NCBI GenBank assembly: GCA_964461635.1
Contig: CAYWVC010000002.1
Location: 1 to 60,500, forward strand
Direction: 5' to 3'
Length of the DNA: 60,500 bases
DNA from: RGIG3994 sp964461635
Lineage (GTDB): Bacteria; Bacillota; Clostridia; Oscillospirales; CAG-272
Shown: positions 54,432 through 60,500 of the stretch, in pieces
How the letters are laid out: every line of letters starts with the position of its first letter
Position numbering within the stretch: position 1 is the first letter of the stretch
The notes under the pieces: generated by a model
Databases searched by the model: none
The model's input: the letters and a program-made list of their open reading frames with translations, nothing else
Told to the model about the DNA's origin: nothing
Translations under genes and position numbers: made by a program

Positions 54432-55628
54432 TTATCGGTTTATTATGCGAACGCGGTTGACACCCTTGATGGAGTTCAAACGGTTGACCACGTTCATGGG
54501 AACCTCCGCGTTGAGGTCCAGAATGGAGTATGCGCTGTCATTGCGCGCCATACCGAAGAGGTTTTCGAGGTTAAGCTTCTCCTCGGAAAACGCCGACGAT
54601 ATCTGCGCTATCATATTGGGAATGTTATCGTGGAAGATACACACACGCGTGCGGCTTAGGAAGGGGACCGAAACGTCGGGAAAGTTGACGCTGTTTTTGA
54701 TATTTCCGCACTTAATGTAGCTGTCGATCTGAGCGGCTGCCATAGCGGCGCAGTTCTCGTCGGATTCGACGGTCAGACTGCCGAGGTGCGGCATCGCGAT
54801 CACGCCCTTGAGCCCGATCAGCTCGGGAGTGGCGAAATCGGTAACGTACGACGCTATTTTTCCGCTTGCCAGCGCGTCTGCGATCGCCCGCGCATCAACG
54901 ACGTCGGCGTTGGACAGGTTTACTATCTTCACCCCATCCTTCATCTCGGCTATTGCGTCGGCGTTGATGAGCTTGGCAGTCTCCTTTGTGGACGGAATGT
55001 GCAGGGTTATATAATCGGATGCCTTGAAAATATCGTGATACGTGGCTTTTTCAACGTTGCCCGAGAGCCTCCACGCCGCCTCGACCGAGAGGTAGGGATC
55101 GCAACCGATCACCTTCATCCCGAGGTCCACCGCCGAGTTGGCGACGAGTCCGCCGATGGCACCGAGTCCGATCACTCCGAGCGTCTTTCCGTCAAGCTCC
55201 GAGCCCGCGAATTCGGTATGCTTTTTCTCAATAAGCTTGACGGCGTTTGGATTGCCGGCAAGCGAGCGCTCCCATTCGATACCGTCGGTAATGCGGCGCG
55301 ATGCAAGCAGAAGGGCGCAGAGCGTCAGCTCCTTTACCCCGTTTGCATCCGAGCCGGGGGTGTTGAAAACGGCGATGCCCGCCTTCGTGCAACGCTCCAC
55401 GGGTATATTGCCGACCCCGATACCGGTGCTGGCAATGCAGAGCAGCTCCGGATTGAATTCCATATCCGTCATAACGGCAGAGCTGACCATAATCGCATCG
55501 GGGCGCTTGACCGCTTCGCCGATCAGATAATCCTTCTTGCTCAGGCGGATGTTTTCCATGCCGGAGATCTTGTTTAGCAATTTGACGTTATACATATTGG
55601 TTACCTTGGCTTTCTCGTGTGAAAGCAT
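54432..55628 (-). CDS. D-3-phosphoglycerate dehydrogenase-like protein, catalytic Arg replaced
   Basis: 398 residues from the ATG at 55628 (GGGAG five bases upstream); relatives usually begin at the MYNVKLLNKI of the ATG at 55595. It is the short SerA-type enzyme with a C-terminal ACT domain (VCIFHDNIPNMIAQISSAFS). The NAD-binding motif VIGLGAIGG and the catalytic His in IAMPHLGSLTVES are present. At the position where the family has the substrate-binding Arg (the S-R-x-x-x-V-D/N segment) this protein reads NLSNADVVD, an Asn at residue 240. The gene may therefore be altered in activity or specificity. It would otherwise start serine synthesis. No serC neighbour is visible. Confidence 0.85.
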   Translation of the reverse strand: MLSHEKAKVTNMYNVKLLNKISGMENIRLSKKDYLIGEAVKRPDAIMVSSAVMTDMEFNPELLCIASTGIGVGNIPVERCTKAGIAVFNTPGSDANGVKELTLCALLLASRRITDGIEWERSLAGNPNAVKLIEKKHTEFAGSELDGKTLGVIGLGAIGGLVANSAVDLGMKVIGCDPYLSVEAAWRLSGNVEKATYHDIFKASDYITLHIPSTKETAKLINADAIAEMKDGVKIVNLSNADVVDARAIADALASGKIASYVTDFATPELIGLKGVIAMPHLGSLTVESDENCAAMAAAQIDSYIKCGNIKNSVNFPDVSVPFLSRTRVCIFHDNIPNMIAQISSAFSEEKLNLENLFGMARNDSAYSILDLNAEVPMNVVNRLNSIKGVNRVRIINR

Positions 55629-55675
55629 CCTTTCTCCCAAGCTTGAAACGGGGAATTAATACGTTATATCTAAAA

Positions 55676-55704
55676 ATTATAAACTATACCGCGCATCAAG
55701 TCAA
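55676..55704 (-). promoter_or_regulatory. promoter of the dehydrogenase gene
   Basis: Minus strand: TTGACT (55699-55704), 17-bp spacer, TATAAT (55676-55681). Confidence 0.75.
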
Positions 55705-55746
55705 GAGCTTTTTCACATTTTTGATCTTTTTATTTCGATAATGCGC

Positions 55747-55783
55747 AAAATCCCGCCCCAAAAGACGTTTGAGGCGGGATTTT
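55747..55783 (-). terminator. terminator of the spoIIIA operon
   Basis: 11-bp stem aaaatcccgcc/ggcgggatttt with a 15-nt loop, just after the spoIIIAH stop on the minus strand. Confidence 0.85.
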
Positions 55784-55790
55784 CACCCTT

Positions 55791-56363
55791 TTATTTTTGA
55801 ATTATCGTAATATTTTCGGGGATGATGCCCGCCTGCGTGTAAACGATCTCGTTTATTTGCGACAGCTGGGCACGGGTGAGCGAGGTGTCCGATTTGACCA
55901 CCACGCTTGCCTTGTCGTCGTTTATGACCGCAACGCACTGTGCAAAGCCCTTCGCGACTATGAGGGATTCGATGTTAGCCTCGTTTTCCATATCCTTCGC
56001 GATCCGTGAGATGCCGGAGTACGCGGCGGTCTTGCTTGCTTCATCGGCGGATTTGTCATCGACCACCGACTGAAGGACCTCCAGAGCCTCATCGCGGGCG
56101 CGGTCACGGCTGACTTGGGTTGAGGAGAAGTATACCTCGCTCTCATCCTTGCCCGCAGAGACGTTGCCGTAGGTGTTCGACATTCCCGAGCTTACCTTGT
56201 AGCCTTCGTAGCCCGAGCCACTGTCGTTGGCAAGCACCGCCCAGTTGATGCATATTGCCGCTCCGACTGCGATAACGGCTACGGCTATGATGATATTGCG
56301 CTTGCCAAGCTTTGAAAAAAAGTTTCTCGCCCTGCCGAACGGCTTTTTCTTCTCGATTACCAT
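55791..56363 (-). CDS. spoIIIAH: stage III sporulation protein AH
   Basis: 190 residues from the ATG at 56363 with GGAGG eight bases upstream. A short basic N-terminus, one membrane helix (about 23-42), then an extracytoplasmic domain in two parts: a helical region with YFSSTQVSRDRARDEALEVL and a C-terminal ring-building (YscJ/FliF-like) motif fold. The C-terminus ASVVVKSDTSLTRAQLSQIN is the family's best-conserved region. In sporulating cells it binds SpoIIQ from the forespore side to form the feeding channel. It is the last gene of the operon. Confidence 0.92.
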   Translation of the reverse strand: MVIEKKKPFGRARNFFSKLGKRNIIIAVAVIAVGAAICINWAVLANDSGSGYEGYKVSSGMSNTYGNVSAGKDESEVYFSSTQVSRDRARDEALEVLQSVVDDKSADEASKTAAYSGISRIAKDMENEANIESLIVAKGFAQCVAVINDDKASVVVKSDTSLTRAQLSQINEIVYTQAGIIPENITIIQK

Positions 56364-56434
56364 AATGTTTTCCTCCGTATAATGTTTTGCACTAAATATA
56401 TATTTGATCCGCCGTGATAATATTCCGCGGCGGA

Positions 56435-56824
56435 TCAATTTCCCGCCTCCGTAACGTATATTCTGTTCGACCGTACTCCGCAGGCGGCTCCTATGAGGGA
56501 TATCAGCTTCTCGCGCACCGTGGGATCGTCTCCCCCACGGCATACGATCCCAATCCCCGCGATGTTTCCCGCGCCCGCCTCGGCGGAGGGATCGGTGAGG
56601 CTTACGGCGACCGTCACCTCGGAGACTCCTTCGACCCGTTCGCAAAGAGCCTTGAGCTTATCCTCAAGCAAAGCCTCCTGCGACTCGCCCGATAGGTATG
56701 CGAACGTTCCGGATGACGATCCGTCGAAGTACCTGCCGAGAAGTATGAGGGCGATGCCGACAAGCAACAATGCCGCGGGGATCAGATATTTTTTGAAGTT
56801 TGAGAGCGTTTTCTTGCTTCCCAT
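56435..56824 (-). CDS. spoIIIAG: stage III sporulation protein AG
   Basis: 129 residues, shorter than the usual 190-230. A membrane helix (about 13-30) precedes the ring-building domain with LKALCERVEGVSEVTVAVSL and the end segment ACGVRSNRIYVTEAGN. The beta-rich insert of larger homologues seems reduced. GGAGG lies nine bases before the ATG. It forms a ring in the intermembrane space with AH. The gap of about 70 bp to spoIIIAH holds no further gene. Confidence 0.9.
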   Translation of the reverse strand: MGSKKTLSNFKKYLIPAALLLVGIALILLGRYFDGSSSGTFAYLSGESQEALLEDKLKALCERVEGVSEVTVAVSLTDPSAEAGAGNIAGIGIVCRGGDDPTVREKLISLIGAACGVRSNRIYVTEAGN

Positions 56825-56847
56825 AAAGGTTTACCTCCCTTCGACGG

Positions 56848-57330
56848 TCAGCCCAAGGTGCAAAAGCACTCTGCCGCCGTCAATTCTTCAATTCTTGCTT
56901 CGATCTTTCGCGGGTCGACCGTTACGGCGATGCCCGAGAGCTTTACCGTGACCGATTGGATCGTAAAGCTTTCCGCCGCCGCATCTGTGATTACCGTGAC
57001 CGAGACGTTGCTATCCTTGATCCCGAATTCATCGCAGAGCGTTTCCTTGATGAAGGCGGCGGCTTCCTCCGCTCCGAGGGTGTTGAGCTTATCCCTCAGC
57101 GCGTCGTCCGGCTCAATGCCGCCCACCGTCACCGTAGGGGGCGAACGCGAGAAGGAGACCAGCGATTCGGCAAAGCTCATCACGGGGGTGATCAGCGTGC
57201 AAAGGAGCGCCAAAGAGGTCAGGAGCTTTACGTGTCCCGCGAGGCTGCCGTTCTTTCCCTCGGGTGTCAGAGCGGTCACTGCGGCGGCGGCAAAGGCTAC
57301 CCCCAATGCTGTAAGAATATATTCCTTCAC
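56848..57330 (-). CDS. spoIIIAF: stage III sporulation protein AF
   Basis: 160 residues using the GTG at 57330, two bases after the spoIIIAE stop, so translation is probably coupled. Two N-terminal membrane helices enclose LTPEGKNGSLAGHVKLLTSL, which matches the family pattern of a P-x-G-x-x-x-x-x-Y/H-V-K core. The soluble part has ring-like strands (ITDAAAESFTIQSVTVKLSG). There is no strong ribosome-binding site, supporting coupling. Confidence 0.88.
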   Translation of the reverse strand: MKEYILTALGVAFAAAAVTALTPEGKNGSLAGHVKLLTSLALLCTLITPVMSFAESLVSFSRSPPTVTVGGIEPDDALRDKLNTLGAEEAAAFIKETLCDEFGIKDSNVSVTVITDAAAESFTIQSVTVKLSGIAVTVDPRKIEARIEELTAAECFCTLG

Positions 57331-57332
57331 TG

Positions 57333-58460
57333 TTATTGAACCCCCATAATTCCGATGCAGAGCAATGCCAAGGTGAATATGAACATCAGCGAGCATCCTA
57401 TCACGACGGCAAGGATGCTCCCGATCACCCCCGAGATGCCGTTCAGGAGCCGTGCCTCGGTTGAGCACCCGAGCAGTTCTGCGGCGGCTGAGACGAATCC
57501 GATTGCGGCTCGGTCAACGATCAGCATAAGCGCGGTCGGAAGGGTCAGAAGCAATATCATAATTATCCCGCACACGCCGAAGCACCCGCGTATCAGCGCG
57601 ACGCTTCCCGACACCGTGCGCAGTGTCTCGCCCACTGACCTGCCGATTACGGGAATCGTCGATCCGGCGAAGAATTTTGCGGCGCGAAGGGTTATGCTGT
57701 CGTTACCCGCGGCAATGACCTTCTGTCCCGCAAGCACGGCGCAGAGCAGGGTCATCATAAAGGATACGACACCGGTATACGTTCGGCGTATCAGGTCGAT
57801 AAAGCCGTTTATCCCGAGCTCTGGGGAGGCGGCTGATACGAGGGTCAGCATCAGAAGTATACCCGATACGGGAACGACGGTACTGCCTATCACGTTCTCG
57901 GCAAAGGCAAGAAAGATCGACATAGCGGAGGCACTTACGGTTGCCGACGACGGGCTTCCCGCCGTGGCGTAGAGCGTGACTATTACCGGGGCGGCGGCTC
58001 GCGACAGCGTCAGAAGGTCGTCGATGTAGCTGCCGGCGGTGAAGATGATCCTTACCTGCATCGACGCGACCGCGGCGGCGGTGACCGCATTGGAGCAGAC
58101 CGAGATGACGTGCGCGGTGCGCTTCTCAAGTGAGGTCTTTACCGAATTTATCAGTGCCGCGACAAGTATCAGACCGAGCATCAGAAAGAATGACGGCAGG
58201 ATCGAGGTAAGCTGTCTGCCCGCCTCGCCGAGAAAGGCGGAGATCAGAAAATTCCAATCGGTCAAAGCGGCGGCGGCATCCTCCGGTGACGGGGAGATAC
58301 CCGAGGGAAGACGTTCGGTCAACGATTCGGGAAGATTGCCGTAAAATTCCGTATATCCTGCATCGTCATTGATCGCTATTTCCTCCGCTCGGGAGGTCGG
58401 AGCGATCAGCACGGCGATGAGCGCAAACGCAAAAATGAAGAGAAGCGGACGCTTGTTCAT
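57333..58460 (-). CDS. spoIIIAE: stage III sporulation protein AE
   Basis: 375 residues from the ATG at 58460, overlapping spoIIIAD by 4 bp. A cleavable signal peptide (ALIAVLIAPTSRA) precedes a polytopic membrane domain with about seven helices. This is the largest membrane component of the channel. Segments such as LILVAALINSVKTSLEKRTA and KVIAAGNDSITLRAAKFFAG, and STIPVIGRSVGETLRTVSGS, match the family. Length is normal. Confidence 0.93.
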   Translation of the reverse strand: MNKRPLLFIFAFALIAVLIAPTSRAEEIAINDDAGYTEFYGNLPESLTERLPSGISPSPEDAAAALTDWNFLISAFLGEAGRQLTSILPSFFLMLGLILVAALINSVKTSLEKRTAHVISVCSNAVTAAAVASMQVRIIFTAGSYIDDLLTLSRAAAPVIVTLYATAGSPSSATVSASAMSIFLAFAENVIGSTVVPVSGILLMLTLVSAASPELGINGFIDLIRRTYTGVVSFMMTLLCAVLAGQKVIAAGNDSITLRAAKFFAGSTIPVIGRSVGETLRTVSGSVALIRGCFGVCGIIMILLLTLPTALMLIVDRAAIGFVSAAAELLGCSTEARLLNGISGVIGSILAVVIGCSLMFIFTLALLCIGIMGVQ

Positions 58461-58684
58461 AGGCTCAAAAGTGCGGCGGCGGTCTTCGCGACCGAGCGGA
58501 TGAGAGGGAGACATAGCAAAAGGATCTCAAGCTTGCCTCCGAGCTCAACGAGGTCGGCGATACTGTTTTTGCCGCATTCACGGCAGACCGAGGCGCATAA
58601 CCCGGTTATGAGTGCAGCGCCGAGCCCTTTCAGCATAGTTTCGACGTACAGTGCGCCCTCTGCGGAGAGAGTGAAGCCGCTCAT
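58457..58684 (-). CDS. spoIIIAD: stage III sporulation protein AD, N-terminally shortened
   Basis: 75 residues, against about 130 in the family. The sequence corresponds to the C-terminal half: a helix (ETMLKGLGAALITGLCASVC), then the conserved RECGKNSIADLVELGGKLEIL and a last helix. The two N-terminal helices are missing. The start ATG overlaps the spoIIIAC stop by 4 bp (ATGA), so this looks like the true gene start and not a frameshift of a longer one. Function may be shared with SpoIIIAC. Confidence 0.85.
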   Translation of the reverse strand: MSGFTLSAEGALYVETMLKGLGAALITGLCASVCRECGKNSIADLVELGGKLEILLLCLPLIRSVAKTAAALLSL

Positions 58685-58875
58685 ATGCCGAATATCCCGC
58701 GTATGCTCGTTATCAGCTCACCGAGCTCCCCGACGAGCATAAGCATAACGACTATGATTCCCCCGACGGTGACGAGGGTTGCCTGCTCGTCCTTGCCGGA
58801 TTTTGAAAGCACCTGCGAGCACAGTGCAACCACCAGCCCGATGCCGGCTATTTTTAAAATGAGGCTTATATCCAT
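58681..58875 (-). CDS. spoIIIAC: stage III sporulation protein AC
   Basis: 64 residues, the normal size. Two membrane helices are joined by the typical loop LSKSGKDEQATLVTVGGII. It is a small inner-membrane part of the channel complex. It lies between spoIIIAB (28 bp gap) and spoIIIAD (4-bp overlap). Confidence 0.93.
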   Translation of the reverse strand: MDISLILKIAGIGLVVALCSQVLSKSGKDEQATLVTVGGIIVVMLMLVGELGELITSIRGIFGI

Positions 58876-58903
58876 TACGGCGTTTTTCTCCTTCCTTAAC
58901 CGT

Positions 58904-59377
58904 TTACAGAAGCAGGATCACAATCATAGCTGCCGCCGAAAGGCAGAGTGCCGTGGCAAGCTTCTTTTCCTTCTCGGTCTTGTCCCGCATAGGCTCGCGC
59001 AGAGCCTCTAAACGCGCTATATGATGATCGAGGCTGCGTAGCTGTTCTTCCCGATATCCCGATCCGAATTCGGCGGCACATGAGCCGAGGATGTGTGCGA
59101 TCTCCCCGCTCGGGCTCGGGGACAGCGAGCTTACAAGCGTTTGAAGGTCGCGGCATTCCCGATGGCAGCCGCAGGCGGCAAGGGCGTCGGGGTCGCATCC
59201 GGCAAGTATTGACGCGATCGGGGAATTATACGACTCTATACAGGCACGTATGTATCGCAGAAGCGAGATGATGCCGTCGAGCTGAGACATCCGTGCGTTT
59301 GCCGAGCGTCGAAGGATGAGCGCGACGAATATTCCCGCAATGATTACCGTGAAGCACCCGATCAGCTTGAGCGGCAT
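58904..59377 (-). CDS. spoIIIAB: stage III sporulation protein AB
   Basis: 157 residues, close to the family length of about 170. An N-terminal membrane helix (LIGCFTVIIAGIFVALIL) is followed by a helical domain with LDGIISLLRYIRACIESYN, and a final helix at the C-terminus. It resembles GspF-type platform proteins and is paired with the ATPase SpoIIIAA. It overlaps the end of spoIIIAA by 16 bp. Confidence 0.92.
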   Translation of the reverse strand: MPLKLIGCFTVIIAGIFVALILRRSANARMSQLDGIISLLRYIRACIESYNSPIASILAGCDPDALAACGCHRECRDLQTLVSSLSPSPSGEIAHILGSCAAEFGSGYREEQLRSLDHHIARLEALREPMRDKTEKEKKLATALCLSAAAMIVILLL

Positions 59378-60255
59378 TTTAAGCTCCCGTCGACCGCGGT
59401 GATCCTGTATTCGTAGTCCAAGCCCGTACCCGAGCGGCGTATGCCCACGAGATGCCCGAACACCCCGGCGTCGCAGAGCATAGAGATTCCGGGGCGGCGC
59501 ATCAGTTCGCTTACCGTGGCGGCGTGTGCGGAGGCAAGCAAGGGGATGCCGCAGTTATGTGACGCGATAATGCTTTTGCATTCGTCAATATCACCGCCTA
59601 TCTCGTCGCATACGATAAGTCGGGGGGAGAGCGTGCGTGTGGCAAGCTCTATACCTTTACCGCGCGGATAACCCGTTAGCAAGTCTGCGCTCAGACCGCG
59701 TGGCAGAAAGCATCCGAGCTCCCCGCGCGTATCGACAACGGCTATATCGGGGGAGCGTGTCCTGCTCCCAAGCGCTATTATTACCGAGCGTAAAAGGGTG
59801 GTCTTGCCGACCCCGGGCGGGGAATAGACGAGCACTCCGGCAGAGCCCTCGGATCCTTCAAGCAGACGCTGTACGGGGGCACCTACCGACCGTATATCGT
59901 GCGGGAGCCTTATACACATAGAGGATATTCCGACGATCGCGTTGATAGCCCCGCCCTCCGTGACTGCGGTTCCGACGATCCCGACGCGAATTCCGCCGGG
60001 GAGCGCAATATATCCGCGGCAGATCGTCTCCCTGTGGGCGTATACCGAGCCGCCGCACATAGCCTTGAACGTTCGATCAAGCTCCTCTCGGCTCACCTTT
60101 GACCGCAGTATTATCCTTTTTCCCGACGACAGCACCGTGCAGGCACCGCCGAGGCGCAATCGGAGCTCGTCGGCACTTGAAGGCGCGAGTGAGATCAGCT
60201 CGTTTGCTATCCCGTCGGGCAGGTATTTCAGAAGATCGGAGAGCATTCGATCCAT
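59362..60255 (-). CDS. spoIIIAA: stage III sporulation protein AA (ATPase)
   Basis: 297 residues from the ATG at 60255, with GGAGG eight bases upstream; a GTG at 60264 lies inside that site. It is the secretion-type ATPase of the channel. Walker A is YSPPGVGKTTLLR, with DTRGELG and the Walker B-like LIVCDEIGGDIDECKS following. The N-terminus has the DELRLRLGGACTV segment and an R-rich region seen in relatives. It is the first gene of the operon and follows a sigma-E-type promoter. Confidence 0.95.
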   Translation of the reverse strand: MDRMLSDLLKYLPDGIANELISLAPSSADELRLRLGGACTVLSSGKRIILRSKVSREELDRTFKAMCGGSVYAHRETICRGYIALPGGIRVGIVGTAVTEGGAINAIVGISSMCIRLPHDIRSVGAPVQRLLEGSEGSAGVLVYSPPGVGKTTLLRSVIIALGSRTRSPDIAVVDTRGELGCFLPRGLSADLLTGYPRGKGIELATRTLSPRLIVCDEIGGDIDECKSIIASHNCGIPLLASAHAATVSELMRRPGISMLCDAGVFGHLVGIRRSGTGLDYEYRITAVDGSLKCRSS

Positions 60256-60285
60256 TTTCGGCACCTCCTTGAGCTTTCTCGGTAG

Positions 60286-60314
60286 ATTCTATGAGGCTTG
60301 TCTTACGAATATGA
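60286..60314 (-). promoter_or_regulatory. sigma-E-type promoter of the spoIIIA operon
   Basis: Minus strand: TCATATT (60308-60314), 14-bp spacer, CATAGAAT (60286-60293). This matches the sigma-E pattern (KMATATT, 14-15 bp, CATACANT) at all -35 positions and all but one -10 position. The start codon of spoIIIAA lies about 30 bp downstream. No TTGACA/TATAAT pair fits better here. Confidence 0.7.
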
Positions 60315-60369
60315 CAGAAAATCACAACTAACTGCCGCAACAGATATGGCAACCAACACTTTAAAGATG

Positions 60370-60483
60370 CCTTCCCCGGTGGGGGAAGGTGGCAGCCGAA
60401 GGCTGACGGATGAGGTGCCGTTGCAAAGAAACCAACTTCTCAGCTACCGCTGCCGCGGTCCCCCTTCTCCCGCAGGAGAAGGC
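60370..60483. repeat. dispersed palindromic intergenic repeat, full copy 2
   Basis: Same order of blocks as at 190-305: gccttcccc, ggcagccgaaggctgacgg, atgaggtg, a variable centre, then ccgcggtcccccttctcccg and aggagaaggc. The stretch after it to the window end shows nothing else. Confidence 0.8.
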
Positions 60484-60500
60484 TATTTGATTTTTCGCTT

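Noticed and set aside
55595..55640. TTG start at 55640 for the dehydrogenase
   Set aside because: The ATG at 55628 has GGGAG at a good distance; the TTG overlaps that site.
1..60500. CRISPR arrays, tRNA or rRNA genes
   Set aside because: No regularly spaced direct repeats with unique spacers and no cloverleaf or rRNA sequence were recognised. The repeated LRR motifs are coding.

Overview
The window reads as the chromosome of an endospore-forming, Gram-positive member of the Clostridia, taken from a draft and probably metagenomic assembly. Support for this: a complete spoIIIA operon (AA to AH) behind a sigma-E-type promoter; a type IV pilus operon with no outer-membrane secretin; many lipoproteins with lipobox cysteines; a type III glutamine synthetase; very large BspA-type leucine-rich-repeat surface proteins; and many near-consensus TTGACA-17-TATAAT promoters. 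Two 100-N gaps are each flanked by the same 55-bp sequence on both sides. Collapsing that copy restores one open frame at each gap, so both look like unmerged assembly overlaps.

Layout. 1-420: an outward promoter, a dispersed palindromic repeat and a terminator. 421-9735 (-): a 3104-residue BspA-like lipoprotein. 9736-10784: AT-rich non-coding DNA with several promoters. 10785-29892 (+): one co-oriented block holding a lipoprotein, a peptide-type ABC importer (binding protein, two permeases, two ATPases), a small membrane protein, a 2331-residue subtilisin-like protease carrying Big2 and LRR_5 domains, and a second LRR_5 lipoprotein. I read this block as a cell-surface protein-degradation and peptide-uptake locus. 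It is the best candidate here for a little-described system. 30004-31053: gpsA. 31296-33392 (-): glnN with an attenuator-like leader. 33730-37995 (+): purB-purA-guaA. 38000-42600: a more AT-rich segment at the 3' end of guaA with a MATE efflux pump behind a leader terminator, a metal P-type ATPase and a divergent TetR regulator. A 10-bp copy of the guaA end lies beyond the MATE gene, which suggests an island or its remnant. 42690-44967: GNAT acetyltransferase, SGNH-type hydrolase, nitroreductase. 45019-52063 (-): a compact type IV pilus operon (pilA, three minor prepilins, pilM-like, pilD, pilC, pilB) with no visible pilT, pilN or pilO. 52444-54330 (+): a metallo-beta-lactamase-fold lipoprotein divergent from pilA. 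54432-55628 (-): a phosphoglycerate-dehydrogenase-like gene whose catalytic arginine is replaced. 55791-60255 (-): spoIIIAA-AH with a shortened spoIIIAD. 60370-60483: a second full copy of the dispersed repeat.

How the parts fit: the surface LRR proteins and protease would bind and cut polymeric protein, and the ABC importer would take up the peptides. GlnN and the purine genes handle nitrogen assimilation and nucleotide supply. The pilus and the MBL lipoprotein are further envelope functions. The spoIIIA products form the channel between mother cell and forespore. All assignments come from reading motifs; no database search was run.
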